Assembly (NCBI GenBank): GCA_040751775.1
Contig: JBFMGD010000002.1
Coordinates: 53,113 to 117,112 of the forward strand
Origin: JBFMGD01 sp040751775
GTDB taxonomy: Bacteria; Bacillota; Dethiobacteria; DTU022
Reading direction: 5' to 3'
DNA: 64,000 bases
The notes under the pieces are model-generated. The model saw nothing but the letters and a program-made list of their open reading frames with translations, ran no database searches and was not told the origin of the DNA. Positions 1 through 7,396 of this stretch are shown here, in pieces. Numbering within the stretch: the stretch's first letter is position 1; every line of letters begins with the position of its first letter. The position numbers and the translations under genes are program-made.

Positions 1-92
1 AATACCCGGCAGGATTTCAACCCCGCTGGAAGAAAGCCGTTGTCACTTTAACCGAAGACAGTAAGACGATCGAACTTTTTGAAGGTCGTTAG
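1..92 (+). CDS. rplW: Ribosomal protein L23, C-terminal end (partial)
   Basis: The window opens inside this gene. From base 3 the frame gives 29 residues (YPAGFQPRWKKAV..., ending ELFEGR) and a TAG at 90-92. The tail with a lysine-rich WKKAVVTL strand followed by an acidic end is typical of the C-terminus of bacterial L23, the 50S protein at the polypeptide exit tunnel. It lies directly before rplB, which is the L23-L2 order of the S10 operon. The start and most of the protein lie upstream of the window, so nothing can be said about its length. Confidence 0.85.
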   Translation, partial: YPAGFQPRWKKAVVTLTEDSKTIELFEGR

Positions 93-114
93 CGAGGGAG
101 GAACAAAAGAGTAA

Positions 115-945
115 ATGGCTGTTAAAAGATACAAACCGACATCGCCGGCGCGGCGTTTCCTAACCGTATTGACCTTTGATGAGATTACCAAGACGGAACC
201 GGAAAAATCACTGCTGGCGCCGTTAAAAAGCAAATCCGGACGCAATGCGTACGGCCGGGTTACTGTCCGACACCGGGGCGGCGGTCACAAGCGTCAATAC
301 AGGCTGATTGATTTTAAACGCGACAAGGACCAGATTCCGGCCAGGGTGGCCGGCATTGAATACGATCCGAACCGTTCGGCCAATATTGCTTTACTGCACT
401 ATGCCGACGGGGAAAAACGGTATATTCTCTCTCCCCTCGGGTTGCAGGTGGGACAAACGATTATGTCCGGACCGAAGGCTGAAATTAGGCCCGGCAATGC
501 CATGCTGTTGAAGTCTATCCCCGTGGGAACTTTTGTGCATAATGTTGAATTAAAAGAAGGCCATGGTGGCCAGTTGGCCCGTTCCGCCGGTTCGGCCGCC
601 CAGCTGGTGGCCAAGGAAGGCCGCTTCGGACATTTGCGTCTGCCCTCCGGTGAAGTGCGGCTGGTGTTGTTGGACTGCCGTGCGACAATCGGCCAAATCG
701 GTAACCTTGAGCATGAAAATATTACCATCGGCAAAGCCGGCCGTAAACGCTGGATGGGACGCCGGCCGACTGTACGCGGTTCCGTGATGAACCCTGTAGA
801 TCACCCGCACGGCGGGGGCGAAGGGAAAGCGCCGATCGGCTTGAAAGGACCGGTAACCCCCTGGGGTAAGCCGACCCTCGGTTATAAGACCCGCAAGAAG
901 AAAAAAGCGTCGGATCAGCTCATTGTGCGCCGGCGCGGCAAGTAG
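115..945 (+). CDS. rplB: 50S ribosomal protein L2
   Basis: Large-subunit protein that organises 23S rRNA near the peptidyl transferase centre and bridges the subunits. The 276-residue length is normal for the family. The conserved C-terminal block is intact: DHPHGGGEGK around residues 229-238, whose histidine is the residue linked to peptidyl transferase activity in the family, then GRKTPWGK-like and KTRKKKK basic segments. The ATG at 115 follows a GGGAGGAAC ribosome binding site and begins MAVKRYKPTSP, the canonical N-terminus. It sits between rplW and rpsS in the S10 operon. Confidence 0.98.
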   Translation: MAVKRYKPTSPARRFLTVLTFDEITKTEPEKSLLAPLKSKSGRNAYGRVTVRHRGGGHKRQYRLIDFKRDKDQIPARVAGIEYDPNRSANIALLHYADGEKRYILSPLGLQVGQTIMSGPKAEIRPGNAMLLKSIPVGTFVHNVELKEGHGGQLARSAGSAAQLVAKEGRFGHLRLPSGEVRLVLLDCRATIGQIGNLEHENITIGKAGRKRWMGRRPTVRGSVMNPVDHPHGGGEGKAPIGLKGPVTPWGKPTLGYKTRKKKKASDQLIVRRRGK

Positions 946-1007
946 CTTGCAAGTGACAGATAAGAGGGTAGAAACAAGAAAGAAGAGGAATCAAGGGAGG
1001 TTCTTGG

Positions 1008-1292
1008 ATGTCCCGATCATTAAAAAAAGGGCCGTATGTTGAAGACAGTCTCATGGTAAAGATTCAACGGATGAATGAAAAAGGTGAAAAGAAGGTCATC
1101 AAGACCTGGTCCCGGCGTTCCACCATTTTCCCGGAGATGGTAGGTCACACGATCGCAGTACACGACGGACGCAAGCATATCCCCGTCTATATCAGTGAAG
1201 ATATGGTGGGGCACAAACTGGGCGAATTTGCCCCGACCCGTACTTTCCGGGGACACGGGCATCATACCGAGCGCTCTACCTCTTTGAAGTAG
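1008..1292 (+). CDS. rpsS: 30S ribosomal protein S19
   Basis: Small-subunit head protein that contacts S13 and the A-site tRNA region. The 94-residue product starts MSRSLKKGPYVED, the standard S19 N-terminus, and carries the conserved GHKLGEFAPTRTFRGH block near its C-terminus. An AGGGAGG site lies about 9 bases before the ATG. A 62-base gap separates it from rplB, slightly longer than most gaps here, but no hairpin or promoter stands out in it. Fully ordinary member of the S10 operon. Confidence 0.98.
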   Translation: MSRSLKKGPYVEDSLMVKIQRMNEKGEKKVIKTWSRRSTIFPEMVGHTIAVHDGRKHIPVYISEDMVGHKLGEFAPTRTFRGHGHHTERSTSLK

Positions 1293-1313
1293 GGCAGAGG
1301 AGGCATCTAACAG

Positions 1314-1655
1314 ATGGAAGCAAAGGCACATGCCCGCTTTGTGCGGATACCGCCACGTAAGGCCAGGGCGGTGGTTGACCTGATTCGTAGAAAAAACGTG
1401 GACGAAGCGCTGAGCATTTTGCGTTATACTCCCAACCGCGCGGCCGAGATAGTGGCCAAGGTTGTTCAATCAGCCGCGGCCAATGCCGAGAACAACCTCG
1501 AGATGAACAGGGTTGGGTTATATGTAGATCAGATATTTGTTGACGAGGGGCCCACCTATAAACGGGTTCAACCCCGGGCCAGAGGGCGGCGCTTCTTGAT
1601 TCGCAAACGATCCAGTCATATTACCGTTGTCGTCAAGGAGAGAAAGGGGGTTTAG
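1314..1655 (+). CDS. rplV: 50S ribosomal protein L22
   Basis: Large-subunit protein whose beta-hairpin lines the peptide exit tunnel. The 113 residues begin MEAKAHARFVRIPPRKAR, and the tunnel-hairpin region PTYKRVQPRARGRRFLIRKR is intact near the C-terminus, followed by SHITVVV. The start is preceded by a GAGGAGG site. It ends two bases before the rpsC start, which fits translational coupling within the S10 operon. Confidence 0.98.
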   Translation: MEAKAHARFVRIPPRKARAVVDLIRRKNVDEALSILRYTPNRAAEIVAKVVQSAAANAENNLEMNRVGLYVDQIFVDEGPTYKRVQPRARGRRFLIRKRSSHITVVVKERKGV

Positions 1656-1657
1656 TT

Positions 1658-2338
1658 ATGGGACAAAAAGTAAGCCCGATCGGGTTTCGCATCGGTGTAA
1701 TCCGGGATTGGGACGCGCGTTGGTATGCTGACAAAAACTACACGGAACTGCTGCACGAAGATCTGCAGATTCGTGGTTATCTAGAAAAAACTTTATCCAC
1801 CGCCGGTTTGTCCCGGGTTGAGATCGAACGGGCGGCCAACAATCTAAGAATCAACATCCATACCGCCAAGCCCGGCATGGTTATAGGCCGCGGCGGCACC
1901 GGAGTGGAAAACCTGCGCAAGCAGTTGGAAAAACAAACCGGCAAAAAGGTCCACCTGAATATTATTGAAATCAAGGTGCCTGAATTGGATGCTTTCCTTG
2001 TCGCCGAGAGTGTCGCCTCGCAGCTGATCCGGCGGATCGCCTTTCGCCGGGCGATGAAGCAGGCAGTATTTCGCACCATGCGGGCCGGCGCCAAAGGAGT
2101 TCGCATTTCCTGCAAGGGCCGCCTGGGCGGCACGGAGATGGCGCGCAGTGAAAGCTACCTCGAAGGGACGGTGCCGCTGCAAACTTTGCGGGCCGACATT
2201 GATTTCGGCAAGACCGAGGCCCATACCACCTACGGGCGTATCGGGATCAAGGTATGGATTTATAAAGGCGAGGTACTGCCTTCCAGGCCGGCCGGACGCG
2301 GGCGTAAGGAGGAGGTAAACCAGGATGTTAATGCCTAA
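1658..2338 (+). CDS. rpsC: 30S ribosomal protein S3
   Basis: Small-subunit protein at the mRNA entry site. The 226-residue protein starts MGQKVSPIGFRIGV. It has the KH RNA-binding GxxG loop (GMVIGRGGTGVENLRK, about residues 73-88) and the C-terminal S3 domain ending in a basic RGRKEE tail. The ATG is just after rplV with AAAGGGGG as the binding site. Its last 14 bases overlap the start chosen for rplP. Confidence 0.98.
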   Translation: MGQKVSPIGFRIGVIRDWDARWYADKNYTELLHEDLQIRGYLEKTLSTAGLSRVEIERAANNLRINIHTAKPGMVIGRGGTGVENLRKQLEKQTGKKVHLNIIEIKVPELDAFLVAESVASQLIRRIAFRRAMKQAVFRTMRAGAKGVRISCKGRLGGTEMARSESYLEGTVPLQTLRADIDFGKTEAHTTYGRIGIKVWIYKGEVLPSRPAGRGRKEEVNQDVNA

Positions 2339-2753
2339 AAGGGTTAAATACCGCCGGCAGCATCGCGGTCATATGCGCGGGCAAGCCAAAGGCGGTACGG
2401 ATATTCAGTTTGGTGATTTCGGTATGCAAGCCCTGGAACCGGCTTGGATAACCAGCCAGCAGATTGAAGCCGCCCGGATTGCCATGACCCGGTATATCAA
2501 GCGGGGCGGTAAGGTCTGGATTAGAATCTTTCCCGATAAACCGGTGACGGAAAAACCGGCTGAAACAAGGATGGGTAAGGGGAAAGGCTCACCGGAATAC
2601 TGGGTAGCCGTGGTGAAGCCGGGTCGGGTGATGTTTGAACTGGCCGGTGTGAATGAAGACACGGCTAAGGAGGCCATTCGACTGGCGGCAAATAAGCTGC
2701 CAATCCGCATTAAGTTTATTAAAAGAGCTGAAGCAGGTGGTGTTGCTGAATGA
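2325..2753 (+). CDS. rplP: 50S ribosomal protein L16
   Basis: Large-subunit protein near the A site that helps tRNA positioning. The 142 residues start MLMPKRVKYRRQHRG, the usual Firmicute form, so the ATG at 2325 is preferred over the internal ATG at 2331. The binding site GTAAGGAGG lies inside the end of rpsC. Its stop overlaps the rpmC start (ATGA), indicating tight translational coupling. Confidence 0.97.
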   Translation: MLMPKRVKYRRQHRGHMRGQAKGGTDIQFGDFGMQALEPAWITSQQIEAARIAMTRYIKRGGKVWIRIFPDKPVTEKPAETRMGKGKGSPEYWVAVVKPGRVMFELAGVNEDTAKEAIRLAANKLPIRIKFIKRAEAGGVAE

Positions 2754-2941
2754 AGGTGAAAGAAATCCGTGAGTTAAGCAATGATGAACTGAAAGACAGG
2801 ATGAAAGAGCTCAAAGAAGAGCTTTTCAACCTTCGCTTCCAGTTGGCCACCGGGCAGTTGGAAAACGCGATGCGTATTAAAGAGGTCCGCCACGGTATCG
2901 CCCGGGTTAAAACCGTGCTCAGGGAACGGGCCCTTAGCTAA
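2750..2941 (+). CDS. rpmC: 50S ribosomal protein L29
   Basis: Small 63-residue large-subunit protein near the exit tunnel, a two-helix hairpin. It carries the family signature LFNLRFQLATGQLENAMRI (around residues 26-44) followed by RHGIARVKTVL. The ATG overlaps the rplP stop by four bases. Length and sequence are ordinary. Confidence 0.97.
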   Translation: MKVKEIRELSNDELKDRMKELKEELFNLRFQLATGQLENAMRIKEVRHGIARVKTVLRERALS

Positions 2942-2969
2942 ATGTAACTGAAGGGAGGCCCACAGTTTT

Positions 2970-3227
2970 TTGGAAACAGGAAAACGCAAGGTCCGCACTG
3001 GCCGGGTGGTCAGTGACAAGATGGATAAAACCAGGGTTATCGCCGTGGAAAGAATGACCCGTCATCCGCTTTACGGGAAAACCATTCGCCGCACTAAAAA
3101 ATATAAGTTTCATGATGAAGCGAACGAATCCCGGGTGGGTGATCTGGTTAAAATTATGGAAACCAGGCCGTTGAGCAAGGATAAACATTGGCGTTTGGTG
3201 GAAATTATGGAACGGTCGCAGCTGTAG
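2970..3227 (+). CDS. rpsQ: 30S ribosomal protein S17
   Basis: Primary 16S rRNA-binding protein with an OB fold. The 85-residue product contains the family core GRVVSDKMDKTRVIAVER and the segment RRTKKYKFHDEAN, followed by GDLVKIMETRPLSKDKHWRLVEI. The start is a TTG at 2970, preceded by AAGGGAGG with an 11-base spacer. No ATG fits without losing the conserved N-terminus. Confidence 0.96.
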   Translation: METGKRKVRTGRVVSDKMDKTRVIAVERMTRHPLYGKTIRRTKKYKFHDEANESRVGDLVKIMETRPLSKDKHWRLVEIMERSQL

Positions 3228-3284
3228 ATTCTCTCCCGCGTGGTGCATTTTCACGCATCAGGAGGGGAAAGGAGAGAGACACGG

Positions 3285-3653
3285 ATGATTCAAAATGAAA
3301 CCATCTTAAATGTAGCCGATAATTCCGGTGCGAAAAAGGTTTTATGCATCAGGATTTTAGGAGGCTCCAGGCGTAGAGCCGGTCATGTCGGTGACATTAT
3401 TATCGCCTCGGTTAAAGAGGCGACACCCGGCGGGGTAGTAAAAAAAGGTGAAGTGGTCCGGGCGGTGATCGTTCGCACACGGAGCCGCATGAACCGCAGG
3501 GACGGTTCGCACATCCATTTTGACGATAATGCAGCCGTGATCATCAACGAACAGAATAATCCCAGGGGTACCCGGATTTTCGGGCCCGTGGCACGGGAGT
3601 TGCGGGAGAAAGAGTTTATGAAGATAGTATCCCTTGCTCCCGAAGTGATCTAA
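3285..3653 (+). CDS. rplN: 50S ribosomal protein L14
   Basis: Large-subunit protein at the subunit interface (bridge B5/B8 region). The ATG at 3285 gives 122 residues starting MIQNETILNVADNSGAKK, the canonical start, and it follows AGGAGGGGAAAGGAG. An in-frame GTG-initiated extension to 3240 was discarded because it adds 15 residues not present in the family. The C-terminus FGPVARELREKEFMKIVSLAPEV is typical. Confidence 0.97.
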   Translation: MIQNETILNVADNSGAKKVLCIRILGGSRRRAGHVGDIIIASVKEATPGGVVKKGEVVRAVIVRTRSRMNRRDGSHIHFDDNAAVIINEQNNPRGTRIFGPVARELREKEFMKIVSLAPEVI

Positions 3654-3678
3654 CAGGCTGAAGGAGGTAGCAAGCTCG

Positions 3679-4008
3679 ATGGCCTTAAAAAAAATGACAG
3701 TCCGCCGGGGGGATAAAGTGCTCGTCCTCGCGGGTAAGGATAAAGGGAAAAAGGGAAAGATCATCTCCGCCATGCCGGCTGAAGGCCGGGTCAAGGTGGA
3801 AGGGGTCAACATGATTAAAAAGCATGCCAAGCCGACGCCGAAGATCCCGCAAGGCGGTATTCGGGAGATGGAGGGGGCTTTGGCAGCGTCCAAGGTGATG
3901 GTAATCTGCCCGGCCTGCAGCAAACCCACCCGGGTGGCGAAAAAAGTCCTCGGAGACGGCAGGCGGGTCCGTTCGTGCAAAAAATGCGGGGAATCGTTGG
4001 ATAAGTAA
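3679..4008 (+). CDS. rplX: 50S ribosomal protein L24
   Basis: Assembly-initiator protein of the large subunit. The KOW motif is at the N-terminus (RRGDKVLVLAGKDKGKKGKI, about residues 9-28). The C-terminal half contains two cysteine pairs (CPAC near residue 77 and CKKC near residue 102), forming a zinc-ribbon-like arrangement that some clostridial L24 proteins have and others have lost. Length 109 residues; AAGGAGG binding site upstream. Confidence 0.97.
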   Translation: MALKKMTVRRGDKVLVLAGKDKGKKGKIISAMPAEGRVKVEGVNMIKKHAKPTPKIPQGGIREMEGALAASKVMVICPACSKPTRVAKKVLGDGRRVRSCKKCGESLDK

Positions 4009-4025
4009 GGAGGGTTGAGCAGCAG

Positions 4026-4568
4026 ATGTCACGTCTAAAACAAAAATATCTGGAAGAAATTAGGCCTGCCCTCGTGGAGCGCTTTAACTATAAGAATGTA
4101 AACCAGGCTCCCCGGATTGAAAAAATAGTGGTCAACATGGGTATAGGCGAAGGTAAGGACAACCCGAAAATACTGGATGCAGCCGTAAAGGATCTGACCC
4201 AGATTACAGGGCAGAGGCCGGTGATCACCAAGGCGCGCAAGTCCGTGGCTAGTTTCAAACTTCGGGAAGGGATGTCGATCGGTTGCAAGGTAACTTTGCG
4301 GGGTGTACGCATGTACGATTTTATGGATCGGTTGTTTAACATCGCCTTGCCGCGAGTGAGGGACTTTCGAGGCATATCGCCGCGTTCCTTCGACGGGCGG
4401 GGGAATTTTACGGTAGGAATCAAGGAACAGTTGATTTTTCCGGAAATCGACTACAGCAAGGTGGAAAAGATTTTGGGTATGGATATCATAATCGTGACCA
4501 CTGCCAAAACCGATGAAGAAGCCAGGGAGCTGTTGACTCTGATGGGGATGCCTTTCCGGGCAGCGTAG
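4026..4568 (+). CDS. rplE: 50S ribosomal protein L5
   Basis: Binds 5S rRNA in the central protuberance. The 180 residues begin MSRLKQKYLEEIRPALVERF and include the conserved GKDNPKILDAAVKDL..GQRP and RVRDFRGISPRSFDGRGN blocks. The binding site is TAAGGAGG before the ATG. It is followed by an 83-base gap that holds a small hairpin. Confidence 0.98.
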   Translation: MSRLKQKYLEEIRPALVERFNYKNVNQAPRIEKIVVNMGIGEGKDNPKILDAAVKDLTQITGQRPVITKARKSVASFKLREGMSIGCKVTLRGVRMYDFMDRLFNIALPRVRDFRGISPRSFDGRGNFTVGIKEQLIFPEIDYSKVEKILGMDIIIVTTAKTDEEARELLTLMGMPFRAA

Positions 4569-4569
4569 G

Positions 4570-4586
4570 GGCACCGCAAGGGTGCC
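4570..4586 (+). other. Small hairpin between rplE and rpsZ
   Basis: GGCACC (4570-4575) and GGTGCC (4581-4586) form a 6-bp stem with a GCAAG loop just after the rplE stop. There is no T-run, so it is not a convincing terminator; it may stabilise or process the mRNA. Two copies of CAGTTCCA occur a few bases further on (about 4606-4625). Function not known. Confidence 0.4.
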
Positions 4587-4651
4587 TATTAGATCACGAT
4601 CACAGCAGTTCCAACAGCAGTTCCAGTTGAAAGTATTAAAGGAGGAAAAGG

Positions 4652-4837
4652 ATGGCCAAGAAATCTTTAATCGCCAAGGCGAAACGTCAATCGAAGTTTC
4701 AAGTACGCCATTATAACCGGTGCCGGCTATGCGGTCGTCCCAGGGCGTTTCTGCGCCGGTTTGGCATGTGCCGCCTTTGCTTTCGCCAACTAGCCAACGA
4801 AGGTAAAATACCCGGCGTTAAAAAGGCCAGCTGGTAG
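4652..4837 (+). CDS. rpsZ: 30S ribosomal protein S14, zinc-binding type Z
   Basis: Small-subunit head protein. The 61-residue length and two CxxC pairs (Cys24, Cys27, Cys40, Cys43) identify the short zinc-binding form (also called rpsN type Z), as opposed to the longer zinc-free S14. The core YNRCRLCGRPRAFLRRFGMC is intact. A strong AAAGGAGGAAAAG site precedes the ATG. Position between L5 and S8 is the normal spc-operon order. Confidence 0.97.
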   Translation: MAKKSLIAKAKRQSKFQVRHYNRCRLCGRPRAFLRRFGMCRLCFRQLANEGKIPGVKKASW

Positions 4838-4869
4838 ATGGTGAAAGGAAGAAAGGAGGGGTTCCTAAG

Positions 4870-5265
4870 ATGATGACAGATCCGATTGCTGATATGCTTA
4901 CCCGGATCCGGAATGCGAACATGGTCCGTCACAGCACGGTTGAGATTCCTGCTTCCAACCTGAAACGCTCGATTGCCGAGATTATGAAGCAGGAGGGTTT
5001 TATCAAGGACTATGACTATATCCAGGATCAAAAACAGGGTATTATCCGCATTCAGTTGAAGTACGGTAAAGATTCGCAGCGTATTATTAGCGGGTTGAAA
5101 CGAATCAGCAAACCCGGTTTAAGGGTCTATGCGAATAAAGACGAACTGCCGAAAGTACTGGGCGGTTTGGGAATTGCCGTTATCTCCACCTCTCAAGGTG
5201 TGATGAGTGACCGGGAGGCCCGTAAAACAGGTTGCGGTGGAGAAGTTGTTTGCTATATCTGGTAG
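4870..5265 (+). CDS. rpsH: 30S ribosomal protein S8
   Basis: Primary 16S rRNA-binding protein; in other bacteria also a translational repressor of the spc operon. The 131 residues begin MMTDPIADMLTRIRNAN and finish with the conserved STSQGVMSDREARKTGCGGEVVCYIW. Either of two adjacent ATGs (4870 or 4873) could serve; AAAGGAGGGG lies upstream. Ordinary member of the cluster. Confidence 0.97.
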   Translation: MMTDPIADMLTRIRNANMVRHSTVEIPASNLKRSIAEIMKQEGFIKDYDYIQDQKQGIIRIQLKYGKDSQRIISGLKRISKPGLRVYANKDELPKVLGGLGIAVISTSQGVMSDREARKTGCGGEVVCYIW

Positions 5266-5287
5266 TGTTAGCTAAGGAGGTTCACTG

Positions 5288-5824
5288 ATGTCACGAACCG
5301 GTAGAAAGCCGATCCCTGTACCGCCGGGGGTCCGGGTACAGTTAGACGGCAACCAAATTACGGTAAATGGCCCCAAAGGGCAACTTTCGCGGGAACTGCC
5401 GCGGGACATGATCATCGATCAGGAGGAAGGCTGGCTTTTTGTAAAGCGGCCGACCGACAGCCCGCAGCACCGGGCTTTACACGGTTTAACCCGCAGTCTG
5501 ATCGACAATATGATTGTTGGTGTGACGGATGGTTTTTCCCGCACCCTGGAACTGGTCGGTGTTGGTTACCGGGCCAGTTTACAGGGCACCAGCCTGGTGT
5601 TGAGTATCGGATTTTCTCACCCGGTGGTTTTTGAACCGGAAAACAATATGGAGATTGAAGTACCCAGCAATACCAAGGTGATTGTTAAAGGAATTGATAA
5701 ACAGCAGGTTGGCAATTTCGCCGCCGGGATCAGGAAGGTCTATCCGCCGGAGCCCTATAAGGGTAAGGGGATCCGTTATGAGAACGAAAAAGTCCGTCGC
5801 AAGGTAGGCAAAGCGGGCAAGTAG
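5288..5824 (+). CDS. rplF: 50S ribosomal protein L6
   Basis: Large-subunit protein near the sarcin-ricin loop and factor-binding site. The 178 residues start MSRTGRKPIPVPPGV, contain two L6-type repeats, and end with the family signature PPEPYKGKGIRYENE followed by a basic tail. AAGGAGG precedes the ATG. It lies in the S8-L6-L18 order typical of spc operons. Confidence 0.98.
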   Translation: MSRTGRKPIPVPPGVRVQLDGNQITVNGPKGQLSRELPRDMIIDQEEGWLFVKRPTDSPQHRALHGLTRSLIDNMIVGVTDGFSRTLELVGVGYRASLQGTSLVLSIGFSHPVVFEPENNMEIEVPSNTKVIVKGIDKQQVGNFAAGIRKVYPPEPYKGKGIRYENEKVRRKVGKAGK

Positions 5825-5844
5825 CGCTTCGGAGGTGTAAGGTA

Positions 5845-6213
5845 ATGACTAGAATTAAATCACGCAATGAGAACCGGGTACGGCGTCACCGGCGGGTGCG
5901 CAGCAAAATCAGCGGCACCCCGGAGAGACCCCGTCTAAATGTTTTCCGGAGCAGCAAGCATATCTATGCCCAGGTGATCGACGATCAGGCCGGGCACACT
6001 TTGGCCGCCGCGTCCAGCCTGGATCCGCAACTGCGGTCTGATCTGCCCACGGGCGGTAATCTTGAAGCAGCCAAAAAGGTAGGCGAACTGCTGGCTCAGC
6101 GGGCTCTCGATCAGGGCATTAAAGAAGTAGTTTTTGACCGGGGCGGTTACCTCTATCACGGCCGGATTAAAGCGCTGGCCGATGCCGCCCGGGATAAAGG
6201 ATTAATCTTTTAG
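5845..6213 (+). CDS. rplR: 50S ribosomal protein L18
   Basis: 5S rRNA-binding protein of the central protuberance. The 122 residues begin with a basic region RIKSRNENRVRRHRRVRSKI and contain RPRLNVFRSSKHIYAQVIDD and the C-terminal FDRGGYLYHGRIKALADAAR, all hallmarks of L18. The binding site is CGGAGGTG. Confidence 0.98.
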   Translation: MTRIKSRNENRVRRHRRVRSKISGTPERPRLNVFRSSKHIYAQVIDDQAGHTLAAASSLDPQLRSDLPTGGNLEAAKKVGELLAQRALDQGIKEVVFDRGGYLYHGRIKALADAARDKGLIF

Positions 6214-6231
6214 AAAGGGGGGATGTAAAGG

Positions 6232-6729
6232 GTGTCGAAAATCGAACCATCCCAGGAACTTGTTGAAAAAGTAGTAAAAGTTAACCGGGTTGCCAAGGTC
6301 GTGAAGGGGGGGCGCCGGTTCAGCTTTAGCGCCCTGGTCGTAATCGGCGATCAAAATGGCGTTGTCGGAGCGGGTTTGGGTAAAGCGGGAGAGGTTCCGG
6401 AGGCGATCCGCAAAGGGATCGAAGACGCCAAAAAGAATCTGATTAAGGTGCCGCTGGTAGGCACATCGATTCCTCATCCTATAATCGGCCGTTTCGGAGC
6501 GGGCAAGGTTTTGATGAAGCCGGCCTCCGAAGGAACCGGTGTGATCGCCGGCGGTCCGGTCCGTGCCGTGCTCGAGTTGGCCGGGATCAGGGATATTCTG
6601 ACCAAGTCGCTCGGTTCTTCCAACGCGTTAAACATGATCAATGCGACGATGACAGGTCTAAAATCACTAAAAATGGCTGAAGAGGTAAGCGCCTTGCGGG
6701 GTGTGGATATTGATAAGTTGTTGGGGTAA
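6232..6729 (+). CDS. rpsE: 30S ribosomal protein S5
   Basis: Small-subunit protein involved in decoding accuracy and mRNA unwinding. The 165 residues have the double-stranded-RNA-binding-like N-terminal half (VNRVAKVVKGGRRFSFSALV, then GLGKAGEVPEAIRKGIEDAKKN) and a conserved C-terminal half (AGGPVRAVLELAGIRDILTKS). The start is GTG at 6232, preceded by AAGGGGGG. Ordinary. Confidence 0.98.
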   Translation: MSKIEPSQELVEKVVKVNRVAKVVKGGRRFSFSALVVIGDQNGVVGAGLGKAGEVPEAIRKGIEDAKKNLIKVPLVGTSIPHPIIGRFGAGKVLMKPASEGTGVIAGGPVRAVLELAGIRDILTKSLGSSNALNMINATMTGLKSLKMAEEVSALRGVDIDKLLG

Positions 6730-6741
6730 GGGGTGTAACAG

Positions 6742-6927
6742 ATGGCAACTAAACTGCAAATTACGTTGGTCCGCAGCCCGGTATCGTGCCGGCCGAAACA
6801 GCGCCAAACGCTGAAGGCGCTGGGTTTGCAAAAAATCGGCCAGCGGGTCGAGCATAGTGATGTGCCTGAGATCCGGGGTATGATCCGGGTGGTCGATTTC
6901 CTGGTCAACGTTGAAGAAAGCAAGTAA
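6742..6927 (+). CDS. rpmD: 50S ribosomal protein L30
   Basis: Small 61-residue large-subunit protein. It has the typical LQITLVRSPVSCRPKQRQTLKALGLQ-type N-terminus and the segment EIRGMIRVVDFLVNVEE. It is present in the Firmicute arrangement between S5 and L15. The ATG follows AAGGGGTG. Confidence 0.97.
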   Translation: MATKLQITLVRSPVSCRPKQRQTLKALGLQKIGQRVEHSDVPEIRGMIRVVDFLVNVEESK

Positions 6928-6955
6928 TACTTGATCTTACAAGGAGGTACGGCTG

Positions 6956-7396
6956 GTGCGCCTGCATGAAATAAGTCCTCCAGAGGGGGCAAGGCAAGCT
7001 GCCAAACGCAAAGGAAGAGGTATAGCCTCGGGGTTGGGTAAGACATCCGGCAGAGGACAAAAAGGTCAAAAATCCCGTTCCGGTGCAAAGACCCGCCGCG
7101 GGTTTGAAGGCGGCCAGATGCCGCTTTTCCGGAGCTTGCCGAAACGCGGCTTTACGAATATACACAAGAAAAAGTGGGCCGTGATCAATATGGAAGTTTT
7201 GAACCGGTTTGCTGATGATACGGCGGTGACACCGGAACTGCTCAAAGAAGAAGGCGTAATCAGATCACTGAAAGATCCTTTGAAAGTGCTGGGCGATGGT
7301 GAGCTCCAGCGCCGGCTGGTGATCCAGGCGCATGGTTTCAGCAGGCAGGCCCGGGAAAAAATTGAAGCCGCCGGTGGCAAAGCTGAGGTGATTTAA
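6956..7396 (+). CDS. rplO: 50S ribosomal protein L15
   Basis: Large-subunit assembly protein. The 146 residues start with RLHEISPPEGARQAAKRKGRG and a Gly/Lys-rich extended region that threads into rRNA, then GFEGGQMPLFRSLPKRGF and a folded C-terminal domain ending IEAAGGKAEVI. The start is GTG at 6956 after AAGGAGG. Its TAA abuts the secY start directly. Confidence 0.97.
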   Translation: MRLHEISPPEGARQAAKRKGRGIASGLGKTSGRGQKGQKSRSGAKTRRGFEGGQMPLFRSLPKRGFTNIHKKKWAVINMEVLNRFADDTAVTPELLKEEGVIRSLKDPLKVLGDGELQRRLVIQAHGFSRQAREKIEAAGGKAEVI